A stretch of 37,992 bases of DNA from an uncultured bacterium (GTDB lineage Bacteria; Bacillota; Clostridia; Oscillospirales; Oscillospiraceae): assembly GCA_949293245.1 (NCBI GenBank), contig CASFCS010000024.1, forward strand, positions 1 through 37,992. The letters run 5' to 3'. Positions 18,601 to 25,324 of this stretch are shown here, piece by piece (within the stretch, counting starts at the first letter, position 1; the number at the start of each line of letters is the position of its first letter). The notes beneath the pieces are model-generated. The model was given only the letters and a program-made list of their open reading frames with translations, had not been told where the DNA came from and searched no databases. The position numbers and the translations under genes are program-made.

Positions 18601-18915
18601 CCAGAGACCGTCCTTCCCCTGCCAGGCCGACTCGATGAACAAAAGGTCCGGCTCAAAGGCGTCCACCTCCTCCCGCCAGTGGGTGGGGGTCAGCTCCAGC
18701 AGATGGCACTCCGGCGCGTAGCTCTCCAGGGTGAACTGGTCCATGATGGCCGCCATCTTCAGATCTTTCATATCCCCTGTGGGGGGAGAAAAAAAGGATG
18801 CGTGCTGCACTTTCTGCGCCGGAAGGTGATAGCCGTGGGCGGTAAGCCAGCCGAGGATCGCGTCTCGCTGCTCCTTCCATTGACATAAAAGGGCCTGGCT
18901 CTGATTTTGTTCCAT
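15622..18915 (-). CDS. Multidomain glycosyltransferase (CgeB-like, GT2-like, beta-sandwich, GT4)
   Basis: The 1097-residue cytoplasmic enzyme is probably a polymer-assembling transferase. Residues 1 to about 365 resemble CgeB/DUF3880 transferases (IPIIFWNKEDPVYTDIF, then KGLDIYDRNYG, then INMNSIQQSQTMFARRVFEM). About 368-500 looks like a reduced GT2 domain (PSVTVLARAGSRKQAQRLARF, then ADWYGPNYLLDLAL), apparently without a DxD. About 590-715 is a beta-sandwich. From about 722 a GT4 fold is seen (VLVLTNHYPSSEALYRNMFV) with the nucleotide-binding signature GVSRSEAMSSGLVAIANN near 1010. The N-terminal part is paralogous to the 378-residue transferase at 21083. ATG 18915 has GGAGAG 7 nt upstream. 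Linkage and sugar specificity cannot be read from sequence. Confidence 0.85.
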   Translation of the reverse strand: MEQNQSQALLCQWKEQRDAILGWLTAHGYHLPAQKVQHASFFSPPTGDMKDLKMAAIMDQFTLESYAPECHLLELTPTHWREEVDAFEPDLLFIESAWQGKDGLWYHKVDRYSQELYELTQYLREKGVPIIFWNKEDPVYTDIFMLTAGYADVVFTTDIDCIPRYKAELGHDRVYHLHFAAQPQLHNPIEKYDRKDKFCFAGAYYHKYKERCQVFDDFSEQFIRGKGLDIYDRNYGHARPEHAFPEQYEPYILGSLPSSQIDVAYKGYTYGINMNSIQQSQTMFARRVFEMMASNTVTVGNFSRGVKNYFGDLTICTNDAKTVELYLEHYCQDPSTRDKYRLLGLRKVLSEGLYQDRLGYITEKVFGVNMKPKLPSVTVLARAGSRKQAQRLARFFQSQTLPGARLVFVGTGLQSKEGYSCVQAGALASTRCGDVCGEGLVAWWEGADWYGPNYLLDLALTWNYGAFRGAGKVAHFTAESDRPVQGDLAYRPAQSLVLRRSLVRWDVLQDMTLAELSGETEISGPELMGADPFQYCQDWAEESCPKAEDLKVADQGLPLSKVQSCAEAIPIPEPRDDLLRITGQQLAQSKPSAKIPVTYKSNGTDLVIQSELPENKHEYIYNQEISIEVAPWLVEGKLPVQFRGMGSLDLICVLICYNKDGKKLSPLYPKLNRRELLALPEGTETVKIGFRPKGPGSATVKDILVGGAEEVSDRVSFLSRSNVLVLTNHYPSSEALYRNMFVHKRVTGYREEGLLCDVLRMYPYSKDGYREFEGVNVLEGKGGDLMGVLDSGAIDTVCVHFLDQEMWEVLKHYLGRIRLIIWSHGADIQPWWRRTFNYQNEQQLEQAKEQSEARMALWQEVFPAAKEHKSIHFVYVSQYSANEVMEDYKVQLAPEQYSVIHNLIDTDLFTYEKKDPEQRKKIVTIKSFSSRVYANDLTVNGILELAKRPCFQELDFDIYGRGDLFKELTAPLQKYKNVHLHECFLTSKEIASIHKTHGIYIGTTRSDTQGVSRSEAMSSGLVAIANNCTAIPEFMDDTCGILIPPESYVELADAIERLYNDPALFQRLSENAAKRIRSQTSKEFTIDKEVALIRQDR

Positions 18916-18934
18916 CTCTCTGTCTCTCCTATCT

Positions 18935-19426
18935 CTATTTCGAGATCCACCCGATTTTCTGCATAAGGTGGTATATCTTTAACAGAATCTTTCCGTACCA
19001 GGTCCGTGTGATCTGCTGGTACAGGCGTTGGTACCGCAGGTTGCGCGCGTTCAGATAGTCGATTTGGATCTTTTGGCGGGAACACTGCCGCTCCTTCTGC
19101 TCCAGCGCCTGGGCCAGCTGGTTCCCCAGCAGCAGAAGCTGCACCGTCATGCCCGCCAGCTCATCCAGAGCCTGGGAGTCGGACTGCATCTCTTTGACGG
19201 CCTGCTCCCGCTGGGCCAAAAGGGCCTGCATCTGCTCCAGTTCGGCCCGCTGTGTCTCCACCAGGTCCTGGACCTGGTCCAGCTGCGTCTGCCGGTCGTC
19301 CAGAAGCAGACTCTCCTGGGTGCAGCGCGCGGCGTAATGGTCGCAGGTGGCCACCAGGCGCTCTACCATCGCCGCCAGTTGGCCCGACTGCCCCTGCTCC
19401 ATGCCCGCTTGTCTCATATTTTCCAT
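18935..19426 (-). CDS. Coiled-coil protein with amphipathic C-terminus
   Basis: This 163-residue protein is almost wholly helical. A long heptad region (about 15-125: QTQLDQVQDLVETQRAELEQ, then LLAQREQAVKEM) is followed by a basic/aromatic tail (TWYGKILLKIYHLMQKIGW) that could lie on the membrane surface. Similar tails are found beside or fused to cell-surface glycosyltransferases. It starts 3 bp after the ABC ATPase stop with AAGGAG upstream, so it is translated with the exporter. A scaffold tethering glycosyltransferases to the exporter, or a chain-length ruler, is plausible; no experimental analogue is known to me. Confidence 0.75.
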   Translation of the reverse strand: MENMRQAGMEQGQSGQLAAMVERLVATCDHYAARCTQESLLLDDRQTQLDQVQDLVETQRAELEQMQALLAQREQAVKEMQSDSQALDELAGMTVQLLLLGNQLAQALEQKERQCSRQKIQIDYLNARNLRYQRLYQQITRTWYGKILLKIYHLMQKIGWISK

Positions 19427-19429
19427 CTC

Positions 19430-20254
19430 TTACGAACTCCTTGCTAAAAGGTCGGGCGGAAGGGTCCTTCTCTGATAGGCCTCCACATCCGGATGAAATC
19501 GTTTGCGCTCGTCGTTGGTCATGGCGGAGTACTCCCGGGCAAAGGCGCAATAGGGTAAAATCAGGCGGTTGGGCACATCTTCCGCAATCTTTTCCCCGTT
19601 GTACAGCCAGAGCACACGGTCACAAAAGCCGTCCATCTGCCCCACGCTGTGGCTGACGAACAGCACCGTCCTCCGGTCCTCCTTGAGCTGCTTCATCTTC
19701 TCCGCGCACTTGGCCGCAAAGCCCGTGTCTCCCACCGACAGCGCCTCGTCCACGATGAGGATGTCCGGCAGGATGAACACCGAGATGGAAAATCCCAGCC
19801 GGGCCTTCATGCCGCTGGAGTAGGTCCGCAGCGGCCGGTTGATATAGTCCCCCAGGTCCGCAAAGTCCACGATGTCCGGCAGGACCTCCTGGATCCGCTT
19901 CTTGGGAATGCCCATCAGAAGGCATTTATACTTGATGTTTTCCAGCCCCGTCATGTAGTCGTTGAGGCCGCTGGCCGCCGAGAGCATATTGACCGCCCCG
20001 CTGCAGGTCACGGTCCCCGTGGTGGGGGCCGTGATGCCGGCAATGATGCGGGAGAGGGTGGTCTTTCCCGAGCCGTTCATCCCGATGATGCCGATGATCT
20101 CCCCCTTGCGGAGCGTCAGATCCACGTTTTTCAGCGCATAGGTCACTTTGTCCGGCCGTTTGCCCCGCAGCAAGGCGGTAATCTGATTCACCGGCCCCCG
20201 GCTGATCGGATAGGCTTTGGTCAAATTACAGCACTGCACTGCAATGTCCTCCAT
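19430..20254 (-). CDS. Polysaccharide ABC exporter, ATP-binding subunit (TagH/Wzt-like)
   Basis: This subunit couples ATP hydrolysis to export of a lipid-linked polymer such as teichoic acid, O-antigen or wall glycan. With ATG 20254 it has 274 residues. Walker A is GMNGSGKT (58-65), the family-specific signature is YSSGMKARL and Walker B is ILIVDEAL, followed by the switch-like H in LFVSHS. The N-terminal KAYPISRG segment before the core is typical of TagH/Wzt. The longer open frame to 20293 would overlap the permease stop; ATG 20254 has AAGGAG 11 nt upstream and an in-frame GTG lies 3 codons earlier. It lacks the long C-terminal sugar-binding domain of some Wzt proteins. It pairs with the permease directly upstream. 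Confidence 0.94.
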   Translation of the reverse strand: MEDIAVQCCNLTKAYPISRGPVNQITALLRGKRPDKVTYALKNVDLTLRKGEIIGIIGMNGSGKTTLSRIIAGITAPTTGTVTCSGAVNMLSAASGLNDYMTGLENIKYKCLLMGIPKKRIQEVLPDIVDFADLGDYINRPLRTYSSGMKARLGFSISVFILPDILIVDEALSVGDTGFAAKCAEKMKQLKEDRRTVLFVSHSVGQMDGFCDRVLWLYNGEKIAEDVPNRLILPYCAFAREYSAMTNDERKRFHPDVEAYQRRTLPPDLLARSS

Positions 20255-20276
20255 GTCAGACACAGCTCCTTCCCTG

Positions 20277-21080
20277 TTACAGATCATCCACAAAATAGTC
20301 CCGCAGCTTCCAGTGCAGCCAGATCCCTATCAGCAGCACGGCCAACGTCACCGCCCAGAACCAGATATGCTGCCAGAGGGGCGCGGTGATTACCCCATGG
20401 TAAAGCATGGAATCACGATACCCGTTGATAATATAGAAAAGCGGATTCCATTGCATCACACCATACAGAGGGTTGTCCGGCGCCAGCGACCAGCAGATGG
20501 GCGTGATGAAAAACAAAAGCCGCACCACCGCTTGCAGCAGCTTGGCCGTGTCACGCACGAACACCGTAATCGTGGAAAAGAAAAAGGTGTAGCCCAGCAT
20601 CAGGAAAAACGCCGCGGCCATGTAATAGAATACCCAAAGCACCCCGATGCCGTACCGCACGCCGCTGAAAAGCTGAATCACCACCAGCACCAGCATGTAG
20701 CAAAGGTGGCTTAAAAGCTCCGTGCACACCGTACTTACCGGGATGGTACCCATGGGGTAGCTCATGTTCTTGATGATGGCCCGGGCCGACACGATGCATA
20801 GAGGCCCGGAGGTCATCACCGCGGATATAAAAAACCAGGGGACCAGCCCCGTCAGCATCCAAGCCAAGTAGGGGACCCCCTGAATCGGTGAGGTGACACG
20901 AAGACCCACGTAATAAGCAAACCAGTAAGTCCCTGCCTGTAAAATCGGATTGAGAATGGTCCATAAAAGCTTTAATTTGGTCTGGTTATTCTGAAAACTC
21001 AAGTTGTAGGCCGAAATGGCCAGCATTCTTTTTCGGTCGTTCCAGCACTCCCGGAACACCGATCTGATTGCCTGTATCAT
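20277..21080 (-). CDS. Polysaccharide ABC exporter, permease subunit (TagG/Wzm-like)
   Basis: This ABC-2 type membrane protein has 267 residues and about six hydrophobic segments (for example YWFAYYVGL, LAWMLTGLVPWFFISAVM, YMLVLVVIQLFSG, FFLMLGYTFFFSTITVF, LLFFITPICWSLA and WFWAVTLAVLLIGIWL). NNQTKLKLLWTILNPILQAG near the N-terminus and the conserved NPLFYIINGYRDSMLY near the C-terminus are TagG/Wzm hallmarks. ATG 21080 is chosen because GGAGC lies about 9 nt upstream and the family begins close to IQAIRSVF; the longer open frame runs into the upstream transferase gene. It forms the exporter with the ATPase encoded next. Confidence 0.94.
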   Translation of the reverse strand: MIQAIRSVFRECWNDRKRMLAISAYNLSFQNNQTKLKLLWTILNPILQAGTYWFAYYVGLRVTSPIQGVPYLAWMLTGLVPWFFISAVMTSGPLCIVSARAIIKNMSYPMGTIPVSTVCTELLSHLCYMLVLVVIQLFSGVRYGIGVLWVFYYMAAAFFLMLGYTFFFSTITVFVRDTAKLLQAVVRLLFFITPICWSLAPDNPLYGVMQWNPLFYIINGYRDSMLYHGVITAPLWQHIWFWAVTLAVLLIGIWLHWKLRDYFVDDL

Positions 21081-21082
21081 GT

Positions 21083-22219
21083 TCAGACGCTCCTGCTTTC
21101 TGCTCTCTCCGGCACCGCTCCATCGCCCAAAACGCTGTGCAGAACAAAGGCGAACTGCCGGGCCGTCCCATAGCGCGCCGCAATCCGGTGCGCATCGCTT
21201 TCGAAATAGAGTATCCTGCCGCCCGCGCACTGACGGGAAAGCCGCAGACCCTCCATGGACGCCATGGCCGGGGAGGGATTTGTGATGATGTTCATGCCGC
21301 AGGCCGCCATTTGCAGAACCCGGCGGGAGCACATCGTCTGGGAATCCGTGACGCTGTTCACATTCAGGGCGTATTCATACCGCCCCAGCAAAGCAGGCAG
21401 CTCAGGATATGGCACACTGGGGTGTATGTATGGCTCATAGCGCTGAGGGAAACGGAAATTTTTTCCGCCGGACCCGCTTTTCCGGTCGTAGATGTCCAGG
21501 GTCATCCCCTGCTCCAGAACGTGGTCAAACAAAAGAGACATGTCCCGGCAGCGCTGGGGCATGTCCCCAAACCAGCTCCCCGCAAAGAGCACCCGGCCGG
21601 ACTCCGGCGTATAGTCTGCCGGAGAGAAAAGGCCGGTGTTCACCCCAAAGGGCAGCACAAACACCCGCCGGTGCCCCAATGCCTGGTAACGAGGGACGCA
21701 TTCCTCCGCGGTGGTAAATAAGTAGTCGAACCGCAGCGCGGTGTCGGTAAAATCATAGCGGGGATGCTGCCAGAATGTGGGGTCTTCTTTGTTCCAGAAC
21801 ACCGTGGGAATCCCCCGCAATCGGCAGTACTCCAGCAGCTCCAACAGGATTTTACGGTTTTCAAACCACACCCCACCGTTGCGGTAGATCCGCCCACGCC
21901 AGTCCGGCCAGCCGCAGACGCTGCCGTCCCACGCCGATTCGCAGAACAGTAATTCCGGCGCAAAGACATCCATCTGCTCCCGCCAGGTCTTGGGCGACAA
22001 AAAAAGGCTGTGGCACTGGTCTTTGAAATCCAGCCACGTCATCTCGTCGCAAATAAAGGCTACACGGGGCCTGTCCCATTCACCGTTTCCACGCAGGGCT
22101 TCCTCCTGCCCCTGCCGCCTGGCAGGGAGCAGGGCCGGAAGAAGATTCAGGTAGGTATATTGCGCCATGGTATTGACCAGCCGGTTTTCCCGGCACAGGT
22201 CAGCAAGCTTGCCAAGCAT
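21083..22219 (-). CDS. CgeB-like glycosyltransferase
   Basis: The 378-residue protein belongs to the CgeB/DUF3880 glycosyltransferase group known from spore and surface glycan loci. Motifs include FAPELLFCESAWDG, IPTVFWNKEDPTFW, RVLFAGSWFGDMPQRC, LDIYDRKSG, RYEPYIHPSVPY and NSVTDSQTMCSRRVLQMA. These align position by position with the N-terminal third of the 1097-residue transferase, so the two are paralogues. Here the C-terminus is short and lacks extra transferase domains. It sits between WecC and the ABC permease, which starts 2 bp after its stop. It probably adds one sugar or primes the chain; specificity is unknown. Confidence 0.85.
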   Translation of the reverse strand: MLGKLADLCRENRLVNTMAQYTYLNLLPALLPARRQGQEEALRGNGEWDRPRVAFICDEMTWLDFKDQCHSLFLSPKTWREQMDVFAPELLFCESAWDGSVCGWPDWRGRIYRNGGVWFENRKILLELLEYCRLRGIPTVFWNKEDPTFWQHPRYDFTDTALRFDYLFTTAEECVPRYQALGHRRVFVLPFGVNTGLFSPADYTPESGRVLFAGSWFGDMPQRCRDMSLLFDHVLEQGMTLDIYDRKSGSGGKNFRFPQRYEPYIHPSVPYPELPALLGRYEYALNVNSVTDSQTMCSRRVLQMAACGMNIITNPSPAMASMEGLRLSRQCAGGRILYFESDAHRIAARYGTARQFAFVLHSVLGDGAVPERAESRSV

Positions 22220-22239
22220 AACGGTTTTCCAAAGCTGCC

Positions 22240-23505
22240 TTACAGCCCATAGACCGTATTGCCCGCCGCCCAGATATCCCCGCAGTTGCGGGTGTCCAGA
22301 ATGATCTTATTCCCGATCTCCCCGCAGTGGGCTTTCAGGTGGTCGTGGGGAATCATCACCACCATCAGGTCAATATCCTGGAGGAACGCCTGGAAATCCT
22401 GATACTGCCGCGGGGTGGTCTGCTTGGTTACCATGGGATCATAACACTTGGGAGGATTGGTCAGATGCCGCTTCATGCTGTCGATGAGCTGCACCGTGGG
22501 GCTCTCCCGCACGTCGTCCACGTTCTCCTTGTAGGTCAGACCGTAAAAGCCCACCCGGTCAAAGTCGGTGATCCCATGCGCTTCCATGATCTGCACCGTA
22601 CGCTCCAGCACAAAGTCAGGCATACCGTCGTTGATGAGCCGGGCCTGGCGGATCAGATGGGCCAGCTCCGGATAGTCGCCCACCAGGAACCAGGGGTCCA
22701 CCGAGATGCAGTGGCCGCCCACGCCCGGACCGGGAGAGAGAATGTTGACACGGGGATGCTTGTTGGCAATGCGGATGATCTCATGGACGTCCATACCGTC
22801 GCTGCGGCAGATCTTCAAAAGCTCGTTGGCAAAGGCGATATTAATGTCCCGGAAGGTATTCTCTACCACCTTGGTCATCTCCGCCGTGCGGATATCGGTC
22901 ACTTCAATATCGCCCTGGCAGAAGGAGGCGTACACGGCCTTCACACGCTCGCCCACAGCACGGTCGTCCGCGCCGATGGTACGGGAGTTGTGCAGCAGCT
23001 CATAGACCATGTTGCCCGGAATAATGCGCTCCGGCGCGTGCACCAGATGCACGTCCTCACCCGGTTTCATGCCGTGCTGCGCCACCAGCGGCCGCACAAA
23101 CTTGTCGATGGTGCCCGGAGAGATGGTGGATTCCACCACCACAATGGCCCCCTTGGGGCACACATCCAACACCTGGTTTACCGCCGAAACCACATAGTGG
23201 GGGTCGATACGCTTGCTCTGCTTGTCATACGGGGTGGGCACCGAGACAATGTAGATGCTCGCTTCGTTGGAGTATTCGCCGGTGAACTGAATCCCGCCGG
23301 CCTGGGCCTGGGCAAAGAGTTCCTCCAGCCCCTCCTCCTGGAACGTCAGATGGCCGGCTTGAAGGCGTTCCACCAAAGTCGGATTGCAGTCGGTCCCGAT
23401 TACGGAGACTCCATGGGAGGCCATCATCATCGCGGTTGGAAGGCCGATATAGCCAAGTCCAATCACATTTACCAAATCTTTACTCATCTTTTCCATCTCT
23501 CTCAT
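22240..23505 (-). CDS. wecC: UDP-N-acetyl-D-mannosaminuronate dehydrogenase
   Basis: This enzyme oxidises UDP-ManNAc twice with NAD to UDP-ManNAcA, the uronic acid of enterobacterial common antigen and several Gram-positive wall polymers. The Rossmann motif GLGYIGLPTAMMMA is at the N-terminus. The family motifs TISPGTIDKFVRP, HAPERIIPGNM, EMTKVVENTFRDINIAFANE and GVGGHCISVDPWF (catalytic Cys) are present, as is GLTYKENVDDVRESP near the C-terminus. Length 421 is normal. ATGs at 23505, 23496 and 23487 are all in frame. None has a strong Shine-Dalgarno, and MSKDLVNVIGLGY from 23487 best matches homologues. With WecB it defines the nucleotide-sugar branch of the operon. Confidence 0.95.
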   Translation of the reverse strand: MREMEKMSKDLVNVIGLGYIGLPTAMMMASHGVSVIGTDCNPTLVERLQAGHLTFQEEGLEELFAQAQAGGIQFTGEYSNEASIYIVSVPTPYDKQSKRIDPHYVVSAVNQVLDVCPKGAIVVVESTISPGTIDKFVRPLVAQHGMKPGEDVHLVHAPERIIPGNMVYELLHNSRTIGADDRAVGERVKAVYASFCQGDIEVTDIRTAEMTKVVENTFRDINIAFANELLKICRSDGMDVHEIIRIANKHPRVNILSPGPGVGGHCISVDPWFLVGDYPELAHLIRQARLINDGMPDFVLERTVQIMEAHGITDFDRVGFYGLTYKENVDDVRESPTVQLIDSMKRHLTNPPKCYDPMVTKQTTPRQYQDFQAFLQDIDLMVVMIPHDHLKAHCGEIGNKIILDTRNCGDIWAAGNTVYGL

Positions 23506-23536
23506 CTTTTTTATTTCATCCCGCAGGATATGGACG

Positions 23537-24613
23537 TCACCGATTCATTTTCAGCCAGGCAAACAAAGCCGGCAGGCGGTTGCGGCAGACCGACATCACA
23601 TACCCTGACAACAGTGTGATCCGGTACCACTTCCGCCGAATGGGAAAGACCAGTAGCTTCATTCGCAGGCTTGTCAATTTTGCATTGCTCGCACAGGGGG
23701 CTGTGTAGCTGTCATTCAATATCTGCCTGATCTTTTCCAGCCGCTGCCGCAAAGGCTTTTCGCTCTCTGGCGAGCACTCGTTTTCCACACAGCCTACCAG
23801 CCGCTCGATGTACCGCCGGCTCAAATATTCCTCTGCACAGTTGTCCAGGCAACCCAGTTCCTGAAAATACTGCTCAAATCTACAATGCTCCTTCCGCCGC
23901 AGTTCGAAGAGATCCTCCCGGTAGCGGGTGCTCAAGGAACCCCGGATATGACAGGTATAATGATAAAAACATTGGTCGCTGAATACCAATCTGGCACATG
24001 TCCGCATAACGTCCTTGCAAAACTCCAAATCCTCGCCAAAATTCATGTTCTGGAACATGATCTGATGTTTGCGCAGAAATGGAACAGACAATAGTTTGTT
24101 GCAGCAGGAATACATTAGACCGCTATTCCACAAGCTTACAAACTGTGCCATAATGCTCTCCCGGGTTAACAGTTTGCGCTGTGTATGGCTGTGCAGCAGA
24201 TGCTGGCCCCCATTTGTAAGTTCATAGTAAAACCCAAAAACAGCCAGCTCCGGTCGGTAATCCTTTATCAGTTCTATCATGTTGGAAATGGTATTCGGTT
24301 CTAACCAGTCGTCACCGTCCAAAAGCAGCACATATGGTGTTTCTACCTGCTTCAAACCGCAATTACGGGCATTAGCTACACCGCCATGCGGAAGTTCCAG
24401 CAACCGAACGGGGCCCTTCATCCTGCTCACCATAGTACGACAAATCTCACGGCTACAATCCTGAGAGCCGTCATCCACTAGGATAAGTCGAAATTGTTGA
24501 CAATCTTGGTTAACCAAACTGTTCAGGCATCGCTCCACATAGTGCTCAGCATTATGTACTATGACAACGACTGTAATCTGAGTCTCTTCTTCCGCCATCT
24601 CAATAAAACCCAT
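23537..24613 (-). CDS. Family 2 glycosyltransferase
   Basis: This is the first gene of the glycan operon. The N-terminal GT-A fold has ITVVVIVHNAEHYVERCLNSL, a DDGSQD motif and the metal-binding LLLDGDDWLEPN. The middle part (FGEDLEFCKDVMRTCARLVF, then YHYTCHIRGSLST) is typical of GT2 enzymes acting on surface polymers. It has 358 residues from 24613, or 353 from the in-frame ATG at 24598. The C-terminal 30 residues are basic and aromatic (RRKWYRITLLSGYVMSV) and may touch the membrane. The WecC gene starts 31 bp after its stop. A good promoter lies 38-66 bp upstream. Confidence 0.93.
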   Translation of the reverse strand: MGFIEMAEEETQITVVVIVHNAEHYVERCLNSLVNQDCQQFRLILVDDGSQDCSREICRTMVSRMKGPVRLLELPHGGVANARNCGLKQVETPYVLLLDGDDWLEPNTISNMIELIKDYRPELAVFGFYYELTNGGQHLLHSHTQRKLLTRESIMAQFVSLWNSGLMYSCCNKLLSVPFLRKHQIMFQNMNFGEDLEFCKDVMRTCARLVFSDQCFYHYTCHIRGSLSTRYREDLFELRRKEHCRFEQYFQELGCLDNCAEEYLSRRYIERLVGCVENECSPESEKPLRQRLEKIRQILNDSYTAPCASNAKLTSLRMKLLVFPIRRKWYRITLLSGYVMSVCRNRLPALFAWLKMNR

Positions 24614-24650
24614 GCCTTACTTTTTTGTTTTTTTCTTTCTATTTTATTTA

Positions 24651-24679
24651 AAGATATCATATATCAAACATTATTTCAA
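24651..24679 (-). promoter_or_regulatory. Promoter of the glycan operon
   Basis: Reading the minus strand, TTGAAA (24679-24674) and TATCTT (24656-24651) are exactly 17 bp apart, 38 bp before the first gene. It sits in an AT-rich segment unlike the operon itself. It is probably constitutive; no operator was recognised. Confidence 0.65.
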
Positions 24680-24954
24680 GTATTTAGAATCTCTCTCTCA
24701 ATATAACATATATTGTTCAAGTATCTAAGCTCTTTGGGAAAGATTTTATGTGTTATTACAAGAATAAATTAATTTATATACCTTAATAAAATCTTCTGCG
24801 TGTATTAAATGGTCTGCCACATAATGCTCCCAACACGTCCTCCAACACGTAGCATACGCAATCTAGATCCCAAGGTATCGTCTATCCTCATAACATATAT
24901 CTCATTTCTAATAAGGAAATAGCAATGCGTTGGCCCAGAAATCTTTCTGAATCG
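24680..24954. other. AT-rich spacer between glycan operon and Mor-like gene
   Basis: There is no convincing ORF, RNA gene or terminator here. The segment near 24820-24870 has two CAACACGT-like repeats (CCCAACACGTCCTCCAACACGT) of unknown meaning. The Mor-like gene ends at 24955, so readthrough from the terminase side would enter this spacer and the glycan operon in the same direction. Confidence 0.5.
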
Positions 24955-25236
24955 TCATGAACCGCCGTGAACAATTTTGCGAATTTGCCGCTCCGACAGC
25001 CGGTACTGGGTTGCCAGAGCGCGGTAATTTCCCCCGTTGAACTGCGCACGGATCGCCCGGTTCCGCGCCTGCCGCTCCAGCGCCTCCCGCTTGGGAATGT
25101 AGAGGTTTTGACCTCCGCACAGCACAGAGAGCGTCAGGTAGGCCTCCAGCCCCACCGTTTCGGCAATGTCCCGGTATTCTTCCGGAATGTCCTCCAGCGT
25201 CACCCCACGCAGCGGGGTGTGGTAAAGGGTGTTCAT
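24955..25236 (-). CDS. Mor-family transcription activator
   Basis: This 93-residue regulator resembles Mu Mor/C middle and late activators. The N-terminal dimerisation part (IAETVGLEAYLTLSVLCGG, then LYIPKRE) is followed by a helix-turn-helix (AIRAQFNGGNYRALATQYRL, then SERQIRKIV). GACAAAGGAGG lies about 7 nt upstream of ATG 25236. It follows the terminase gene on the same strand after 88 bp that hold two identical palindromes, so it may control itself or the phage module through them. In Clostridia such proteins are often found next to mobile or phage genes. The target promoters cannot be fixed from sequence. Confidence 0.85.
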   Translation of the reverse strand: MNTLYHTPLRGVTLEDIPEEYRDIAETVGLEAYLTLSVLCGGQNLYIPKREALERQARNRAIRAQFNGGNYRALATQYRLSERQIRKIVHGGS

Positions 25237-25258
25237 GGTCGTTCCTCCTTTGTCGATG

Positions 25259-25320
25259 AAAAACTCACGTGAGTTTTGTCCGGGCAGGTGAAAAAGAAAA
25301 ACTCACGTGAGTCTTGTCCG
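25259..25320. repeat. Two direct repeats each holding the palindrome ACTCACGTGAGT
   Basis: The unit of 24 bp occurs at 25259-25282 and 25297-25320 with a single mismatch (GAGTTTTG against GAGTCTTG), 38 bp apart. Each has the perfect 12-bp palindrome ACTCACGTGAGT (25263-25274 and 25301-25312). It fills the gap between the terminase stop and the Mor-like gene. Paired dyads are typical of dimeric operators; short hairpins followed by T-runs on the minus strand also allow weak terminators. Confidence 0.8.
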
Positions 25321-25324
25321 AGTG

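Noticed and set aside
15541-18888. 1115-residue open frame on the plus strand opposite the large glycosyltransferase
   Set aside because: It mirrors a real gene with domain motifs on the other strand and has a composition rich in His, Gln, Leu and Gly typical of antisense GC-rich frames; no family was recognised.
24614-24954. Possible tRNA or small RNA in the AT-rich gap
   Set aside because: No cloverleaf, no T-loop consensus and no terminator could be recognised; only a promoter for the glycan operon is supported.
25259-25320. CRISPR array
   Set aside because: Only two copies of a palindromic unit with a single 14-bp gap and no cas genes; an operator pair is a better explanation.
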